A stretch of DNA of 64,000 bases from Chelativorans xinjiangensis (lineage in GTDB: Bacteria > Pseudomonadota > Alphaproteobacteria > Rhizobiales > Rhizobiaceae), in assembly GCF_009812055.1 (NCBI RefSeq), contig NZ_WQNH01000026.1:1-64000 (forward strand), given 5' to 3'. The notes under the pieces were generated by a model. It saw only the letters and a list, made by a program, of their open reading frames with translations. It did no database searches and was not told the DNA's origin. The translations under genes were made by a program, and so were the position numbers. This document shows positions 58,885-64,000 of this stretch, piece by piece (position 1 is the stretch's first letter; each line of letters starts with the position of its first letter).

Positions 58885-59874
58885 CTATTCACGCGGTTTG
58901 AGGCCGCGGGCGGCCTCGAGGCCCAGCCATGCGCCCAGTCCGAGCGCGACGGCGAACCACAGGGTGGCAAGGCGAACGACGATGGTCGCGGCGACGGCAA
59001 CCGGCGCGGAGGCGCCGGCGTAGATCAACAGCGACGTCATCACCACTTCGGTCCCGCCGAGGCCCCCCGGCAGAAACGACAGAACGCCGGCGATCATCGC
59101 GGTGGCATAGATTCCGACCGCCAGCGACAGGTCGAGATCGAGCCCCATGGAGCGAACCACGAGATACGTTCCCAGGCCCTCTCCCGCCCAGGCAACAAGG
59201 CCCAGGAGCGTTCCGGAAAGAGCGATGCGCGGTGTCATCATGGCGTGGACATCGCGCAGGAAACCGGCCGCGACGGAGGCGAGGCGGGCTCCCCGTGCCG
59301 GCCAACCGGCCGCCGCGCCTTCGATCAGAGCCGTGACCCTCGGATACTGCATGGCGAGGAGACCCGTGGCGATCGCCGCGCCGCTAAGCCCGAGTGCCCG
59401 CACGACCGGGTCCGAATGCGTGACGAGAAGCATTGCAAGCGCGCTGATGACGATCAGGTCGAGCAGGCGTTCGGCATAGAAGGCGGCCAGGCTCTTGCTC
59501 GGAGGGATGCCGAACGGGCGGAGATAGAGGCTGCGCATGGTCTCGCCGGCTTTTCCGGGCGTGGCCGTGAGCGCGAAGCCGGCAACATAGATGGCAAGGT
59601 GCCGGCCGACAGGGACCGGGGCTTTGCGCCCGCCCAAAAACATGGTCCAGCGCCAGAAGCGGAACGCATAGTTCACCAGCGACAGGACGAGCACAAGGAA
59701 GAGCGTCTGAAGATCAACAGCCGCGACGGCGCGGATGGTCTCATCCATATCCAGAGGAGTGAGAAGCAAGGTGCATAAGACGGCAGCGACGATCACGGCC
59801 GGAAACAGTATGCGTCCGACCTTGAAGTATAAATTTTTGTATACGTCCTTATTAATCATGTGAAGCTCGAGCAT
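58885..59874 (-). CDS. Lysylphosphatidylglycerol-synthase-TM / UPF0104 flippase-like membrane protein
   Basis: 329 residues, about 8 membrane helices, LPG_synthase_TM (AglD-like) family: VNYAFRFWRWTMFLGGRKAPV near 67, GFALTATPGKAGETMRSLYLR near 95-115 (the conserved PGKxGE), and SFLPGGLGGTEVVMTSLL near 265. Such proteins occur in polyprenyl-linked glycan gene sets and are thought to move or transfer lipid-linked groups. It heads the minus-strand unit with UbiA, dprE1 and dprE2. N-terminal codons (MINKDVYKNLYFKVG) and the upstream DNA are AT-rich; ATG 59859 is an alternative start. Confidence 0.8.
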   Translation of the reverse strand: MLELHMINKDVYKNLYFKVGRILFPAVIVAAVLCTLLLTPLDMDETIRAVAAVDLQTLFLVLVLSLVNYAFRFWRWTMFLGGRKAPVPVGRHLAIYVAGFALTATPGKAGETMRSLYLRPFGIPPSKSLAAFYAERLLDLIVISALAMLLVTHSDPVVRALGLSGAAIATGLLAMQYPRVTALIEGAAAGWPARGARLASVAAGFLRDVHAMMTPRIALSGTLLGLVAWAGEGLGTYLVVRSMGLDLDLSLAVGIYATAMIAGVLSFLPGGLGGTEVVMTSLLIYAGASAPVAVAATIVVRLATLWFAVALGLGAWLGLEAARGLKPRE

Positions 59875-60177
59875 GACTGGTATATTTTCATGGAAATATG
59901 GTGTTGCTGTGGATTTTTAGTAGAAAAAATCTGGCCGAAAAGCACAGTGACGACTTGTCTGCCGGGCTAATGACGAAAGGCGTCTTTTGGTTCCTTCAGC
60001 GGGATGCCGCTGCTGGCCCCGGTGACGAGGCTCTACGCCTCGACACTTGGGCGCAACGGGGTAGCAACAATGGCGGCAGCGGTTTGGAAGGACGATGCAA
60101 GGCCAGGCCGTACATACGGCCGGTGAGCGAGGATCATCGTCCCCGAGGGATGGCTGACGCCTGAAGCAGCCCCGCTG
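59875..60177. other. Intergenic stretch without recognised gene
   Basis: The first 80 bases are AT-rich (TGGTATATTTTCATGGAAATATGG) and probably hold the promoter of the minus-strand UbiA/dprE unit. The remaining 220 bases are GC-rich with small open frames that match nothing I know. No strong repeat is visible. Confidence 0.5.
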
Positions 60178-60627
60178 TCAGCGAGTATCGTTCAAGTCTT
60201 CTATAAGCGCCTTCATTTCGGCGATTTCTTCCCGCTGGGCCTCGATGATCTGATCAGCGAGCTTCCTGACCCGTGGGTCGGATATTCGTGCCCGCTCGCT
60301 CCTCGTTATGGCCATCGAGTGGTGAGGGATCATCGCCCGCATGAAGGCGACGTCTTTTACCAGCGCCTGGCTTCTGTCGAGGGAGACCGCGACCGCCAAT
60401 ACGACGACCGCCACTGCGAGGATGCCTATATTGCCGGCCCTGCTGGAATACATGCTCCACATATAGGCCAGCATGATGACGGCCATCGTCGCGCCCATCG
60501 CCAACGCCATGTAGAAGCGCGACTCGCTCAGGGTGATGTGATCCAGCTGGTAAGTGGCCATGTACATGACCGCGTACATCACCACCGTTCCGGTGACGAT
60601 CATGGCTGCGAATCTCACGTAAGACAT
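60178..60627 (-). CDS. DUF305 membrane protein
   Basis: 149 residues. Three N-terminal helices (about 5-25, 38-58, 67-85) and a C-terminal DUF305 helical part with DVAFMRAMIPHHSMAITRSERA near 95-116 (paired His of the MIPHH motif) and ADQIIEAQREEIAEMKALI. DUF305 proteins associate with copper or metal resistance loci; here they border PCu(A)C and SCO genes in the opposite direction. Function not firmly established. Confidence 0.88.
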   Translation of the reverse strand: MSYVRFAAMIVTGTVVMYAVMYMATYQLDHITLSESRFYMALAMGATMAVIMLAYMWSMYSSRAGNIGILAVAVVVLAVAVSLDRSQALVKDVAFMRAMIPHHSMAITRSERARISDPRVRKLADQIIEAQREEIAEMKALIEDLNDTR

Positions 60628-60783
60628 CGTGCAGTCCCTTCGCGCTGTTCCTCACGGTCACCGAACTCCCGAAGGATCGCCTCGTTCCCGCCTGACGCAG
60701 CCCGTTGCCCTGGGTGCCAGGCAGGATGCCGCGGCCCGATTCGCCGCAGTGACTCCATGGTGGAACTGTGCGATGGGGAAAGC

Positions 60784-61194
60784 ATGAGGACCATGCGTTG
60801 CATGCTGGGCGATCGGCTGATGGGGGGCATTCTGGCCGCCCTGATCGCCTATGTGATGCTGCTGCAGGGGCTTGTCTCCGCGTTCGCGCAAGGCGCCTTG
60901 GCGGCGCCGCAGCCGGGATCGACCTTCGTCATCTGTTCCCTGACCGGCGCGGCTCCAGGCACTGAAGGCACTGTCGGGAATGACCCCCTGGAGCGCGCGG
61001 CCCACCATTGCTGTGCGGCACTGTGCCATGCCGCCGCGTCTCATAGCCCCGCGCTTCCAACCGCCGATCTCGGCCCCGCCTTCGTGCCGGAAGCCGGGGC
61101 GGCGCCGCACCTTCCGGCGCTGGAGGTCTCGCCCCGGCCAAGTGCCCTGGGGCTGTCGTGCGAAGCCCGCGCTCCGCCGCTCCTCTCCATCTGA
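60784..61194 (+). CDS. DUF2946-type small protein
   Basis: 136 residues from ATG 60784. One N-terminal membrane segment/signal (LMGGILAALIAYVMLLQGLVSAFAQ) and a Cys/His-rich centre (AAHHCCAALCHAAASHSP) that could bind copper. The pattern and position before a PCu(A)C gene fit DUF2946-like proteins of copper operons. The assignment rests on these features only. Confidence 0.6.
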   Translation: MRTMRCMLGDRLMGGILAALIAYVMLLQGLVSAFAQGALAAPQPGSTFVICSLTGAAPGTEGTVGNDPLERAAHHCCAALCHAAASHSPALPTADLGPAFVPEAGAAPHLPALEVSPRPSALGLSCEARAPPLLSI

Positions 61195-61268
61195 CGCCTC
61201 AATCCCTGAGACCGCTGCGCCGACTGCCGCGCACGGCCTCATGTCTTTGCGCTTATGGAGAAACGAAG

Positions 61269-61757
61269 ATGCGAACCCTTCCATTCCTTCTGGCGGCCGC
61301 GTTGACGCTCGCCGTTAACGCCGCCCTCGCTCACGAGTACAAGCTCGGCGCCATTGAAATCATCCACCCCTGGGCCCGGGCGACGCCGCCTTCGGCTCCG
61401 TCCGGGGGCGGCTTCGTCACGCTGACCAACAACGGGGAGGAGGCCGACCGCCTCGTCGGCGCGGCGTCGCCGGTGGCCGGCCGGGCCGAGCTCCATAAAA
61501 TGGAGGTGACCGACGGCATCATGAAAATGCGGCCGCTGCCCGACGGTATCGCGCTTCCCGCAGGCGAAACCGTGGAGCTCAAGCCCGGCGCCTTCCACAT
61601 CATGTTCCGCGATCTTACCGGACCGATCAAGGAGGGCGAGGGGGTGCCGCTCACCCTGACCTTCGAGAAGGCCGGGTCGATCGACGTGGAAATGGCCGTC
61701 GCCCCGGCCGGCGCGCCGGGGTCTAAGGACGAACACGATAACGGGGGAGGGCACTGA
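61269..61757 (+). CDS. pcuC: Periplasmic copper chaperone PCu(A)C
   Basis: 162 residues from ATG 61269. Signal peptide ends near residue 22 (NAALAHEY). The family copper site is visible as H-x-M in AELHKME near 73-79 and M-x-M in IMKMRPLP, matching H(M)x10Mx21HxM; the final H-x-M appears as FHIMF near 112. Delivers Cu(I) to the CuA centre of cytochrome oxidase, with SCO. A His-rich tail (DEHDNGGGH) follows. TGATG overlap with the sco gene. Confidence 0.9.
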   Translation: MRTLPFLLAAALTLAVNAALAHEYKLGAIEIIHPWARATPPSAPSGGGFVTLTNNGEEADRLVGAASPVAGRAELHKMEVTDGIMKMRPLPDGIALPAGETVELKPGAFHIMFRDLTGPIKEGEGVPLTLTFEKAGSIDVEMAVAPAGAPGSKDEHDNGGGH

Positions 61758-62368
61758 TGCGCACGCGTGTCGTCGTACTTGCGGCGATGGCGGTCTTCGC
61801 GATCGTCGCCACTCTCACCGCCTTCACGCTTCTGGTGGGGAACAGGGCGCCCACGGGCGTCCAGCAGGTCTCGGGGGTCGCCGATGTCGGCGGCCCCTTC
61901 ACCCTGACCGACGAGACGGGAAAGACCGTTACGGAAGCCGACCTTCTCGGCAAGCCGAGCGCCATCTTCTTTGGTTTCACCTTCTGCCCCGACGTCTGCC
62001 CGACGACGCTCTACGAGCTGTCGGGCCTGATCGACAGGCTCGGCCAGGACGCCGACAGGATGAACTGGGTGTTCGTCTCGGTCGATTGGGAGCGTGACGG
62101 GCCGCAGGAGCTGAGTGAGTATCTCAGCGCTTTCGACGAGCGCATCCGCGGCTTCTCCGGAAGCGAGCAAGAGATCGAAAAGGTCACCAAGGCCTACAAG
62201 GTCTTCTACGAGCGGGTTTCGACCGAGGACGGCGGCGACTACACGATCAACCACACTGCTTCTGTCTTCCTGATGGACGGGGAGGGGCGCTTCTTCGGCA
62301 CCCTCGGCTATGGCGAGGATCCGGAGACGATGCTCGGCAAGCTGAAGCGCCTGATGGCCGGAGCGTGA
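61757..62368 (+). CDS. SCO1/SenC-family copper/thiol protein
   Basis: 203 residues with an N-terminal membrane anchor (about 5-27) and a thioredoxin-like domain. Copper ligands are FCPDVCPT (CxxxC near 76-80) and the His of TINHTASVFLMD near 165. Assists assembly of the CuA site of cytochrome c oxidase with PCu(A)C. The start shares bases with the pcuC stop (TGATG). Confidence 0.93.
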   Translation: MRTRVVVLAAMAVFAIVATLTAFTLLVGNRAPTGVQQVSGVADVGGPFTLTDETGKTVTEADLLGKPSAIFFGFTFCPDVCPTTLYELSGLIDRLGQDADRMNWVFVSVDWERDGPQELSEYLSAFDERIRGFSGSEQEIEKVTKAYKVFYERVSTEDGGDYTINHTASVFLMDGEGRFFGTLGYGEDPETMLGKLKRLMAGA

Positions 62369-62391
62369 CGACCGTCGAGGCGCGCGCCGCT

Positions 62392-62495
62392 AGACCAGTT
62401 CATCGTTTCATGGAATCGATGAATTGGTCTAGCTCCTTGTTTTGTCGCAATTCCGGACGGAAAACCGGTTCCCACTTTTCCTGGAATTGCTCTAC
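62392..62495. repeat. Intergenic repeat, family R2, ending in the gntR stop codon
   Basis: AGACCAGTTCATCGTTTCATGGAATCGATGAATTGGTCTAGCTCC... to ...CCACTTTTCCTGGAATTGCTCTA, almost identical to 55974-56079. Its terminal CTA supplies the TAG stop (62492-62494) of the regulator gene on the minus strand. Confidence 0.9.
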
Positions 62496-63208
62496 GGCAG
62501 GTGCAGCGCCTCGCTTAAGGGGAGGCCTTCCGTCAGCCGCAAGTCCAGGTCGGCCTCGATATGGTCGATGTGCTGCAGCATGAGCTTGGCCGCGCGCCGC
62601 GCGTCGCCGGCTTCCAGCGCCACGACGATGCCTTCGTGCTCGTCGTGGCCGCAGCTCGATGCGCCCGAGCGGCCGTAAAGCGCGATCACCAGCGAGGAGC
62701 GGGCGGTCAGCTCTTCCAGGAAGCGGTAGAGGATGTCGTTTCCCGCAACCGACGCCAGGAGGAGGTGGAATTCGCCCGAGGCCCTGATCTCGGCGCGCCG
62801 GGCACTCGGGCCGCGCTCGGCCATGAGGCTGGCCTCGCTGCGCAGGTGCCTTCGAAGGGCGGCGATGTCCGCCGGCTCGACGCGGTCGCAGGCGGAAGCC
62901 GCCATGCCGGGCTCGACCAGCCTGCGGGCGGCGAAGATCTGCCGGGCTTCCTCGGGTGACGGGGTGGCGACGAAGGCGCCGCGGTTGCGCTCGCTGCGCA
63001 CCAGTCCTTCGAGGGCCAACATCTGCAGGGCCGAGCGCACCACCGTCCGGCTGACGTCGAACAGACCGCCGACCTCGCTCTCCGATAATTTCGTGCCCGG
63101 CGCCAGCCGCCGCTCGATGATGGCGTTGCGGAAATGCTCGCGGATGATCTGCGCGCGATCCTCTGGGGCACGGTCGTTATGGACAGGCTTCCGGTCGGCG
63201 ATGGTCAT
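62492..63208 (-). CDS. GntR-family (FadR/FCD) transcriptional regulator
   Basis: 238 residues. Winged HTH at about 18-85 (IIREHFRNAIIERRLAPGTKLSESEVGGLFDVSRTVVRSALQML) and an FCD domain at about 95-225 with D/H ligands (ASGEFHLLLA, DEHEGIVVAL, MLQHIDHIEADL). Divergent from the ABC ATPase gene at 63474, so it likely controls that transporter. The stop codon lies in an R2 repeat, so the last residues (EALHLP) may differ from relatives. Confidence 0.9.
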   Translation of the reverse strand: MTIADRKPVHNDRAPEDRAQIIREHFRNAIIERRLAPGTKLSESEVGGLFDVSRTVVRSALQMLALEGLVRSERNRGAFVATPSPEEARQIFAARRLVEPGMAASACDRVEPADIAALRRHLRSEASLMAERGPSARRAEIRASGEFHLLLASVAGNDILYRFLEELTARSSLVIALYGRSGASSCGHDEHEGIVVALEAGDARRAAKLMLQHIDHIEADLDLRLTEGLPLSEALHLP

Positions 63209-63473
63209 GGCACCTTGAGCTCAAGTCATCCTGTTCTAGCCTGAAATGCCGCCGATGGAAGAGCCTTTTTGAATGCGATCACAGCGAAGATTGAATACAA
63301 TCTCTGCTAAAATAGGGGACAATGTGCTCATATTTTGAGCATTGCCGCTTTGTGCGCCAGGTTTCGGTTTGCTGCAGCCTTTCTGAAAACAGGCGATAAA
63401 GCAACGGCTTACCCCTAAATCGCTCAACTGGCACACATAATGCATGCCTTTTCCCGAGCAGAAGGGAAAGCGC
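63209..63473. promoter_or_regulatory. Divergent promoter region with a TGCTCA/TGAGCA palindrome
   Basis: A 265-base, relatively AT-rich gap between the GntR regulator and the ABC transporter. TGCTCA (63325-63330) and TGAGCA (63336-63341) are exact inverted arms with a 5-base spacer, a plausible regulator site. CATAAT at 63436-63441 could be a -10 box for the transporter. Confidence 0.45.

Positions 63474-64000
<527 letters not shown>

Noticed and set aside
50974-59874. Reading the locus as Nod-factor arabinosylation genes (noe) of a symbiont
   Set aside because: No nod genes or convincing nod box are visible in the window, and the DUF4185 hydrolase and the GT-C/ASST fusion are not part of that system as I know it; kept only as a related pathway.
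59898-60164. 88-codon frame between the flippase-like gene and DUF305
   Set aside because: No family resemblance and no convincing ribosome-binding site; codon pattern unlike neighbours.

Overview
The window is high-GC chromosomal DNA from an alphaproteobacterium, most likely of the Hyphomicrobiales (Rhizobiales; Phyllobacteriaceae/Mesorhizobium-like). I infer this from the rhizobial rhaRSTPQK / rhaDI arrangement for L-rhamnose use, the number of TRAP, ABC and tripartite tricarboxylate uptake systems, and several families of short palindromic intergenic repeats typical of that order. No rRNA or tRNA gene and no CRISPR array was seen. The left edge holds the last 29 codons of an IS481-type transposase.

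Layout. 0.2-2.3 kb: a calcium-repeat GH16 glycanase. 2.4-9.2 kb: acylphosphatase, then a sugar-acid module (RraA-like protein, L-arabinonate-type IlvD/Edd dehydratase, FadR-type regulator, three-gene TRAP transporter). 9.3-20.0 kb: the complete L-rhamnose system (kinase, ABC transporter, DeoR regulator; divergently the bifunctional aldolase/dehydrogenase and the isomerase), lacking a mutarotase gene at its usual place. 20.0-30.6 kb: a CAP lipoprotein, then an unassigned catabolic cluster (two TIM-barrel isomerases, an enolase-superfamily enzyme, a DUF993 aldolase-like protein, a Gfo/Idh/MocA dehydrogenase) with a TctCBA transporter and a TetR regulator; two of its promoters share one operator-like motif. 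30.7-34.1 kb: cupredoxin-like protein, second TetR, and a small stress-type group (DUF2267, hydrolase, phosphoribosyltransferase). 34.4-46.2 kb: a long minus-strand sugar operon that matches non-phosphorylative L-fucose breakdown (fuconate dehydratase, keto-deoxyfuconate dehydrogenase, mutarotase, MalFGK-type ABC transporter), with a divergent IclR regulator and a lactonase. 46.2-49.2 kb: a ParDE-type toxin-antitoxin pair, a solute-binding-like protein without signal peptide, and a CoA-transferase. 49.2-50.8 kb: a gene-free array of interleaved repeats.

The most interesting part is 51.0-59.9 kb. Genes resembling the mycobacterial decaprenylphosphoryl-D-arabinose pathway (a HAD phosphatase fused to a UbiA phosphoribosyltransferase, DprE1, DprE2) lie beside an LPG-synthase-TM/flippase-like protein, an 838-residue membrane protein that fuses a GT-C-like membrane half to an arylsulfotransferase-like propeller, and a secreted DUF4185 protein, a family containing endo-D-arabinanases. 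Together they suggest that this Gram-negative makes, exports and trims a D-arabinofuranose-containing glycan. The locus is bordered by repeat arrays and AT-rich segments.

60.2-62.4 kb carries copper handling genes (DUF305, DUF2946, PCu(A)C chaperone, SCO). The right edge has a FadR-type regulator and the start of a polyamine/opine-type ABC ATPase that runs off the window.
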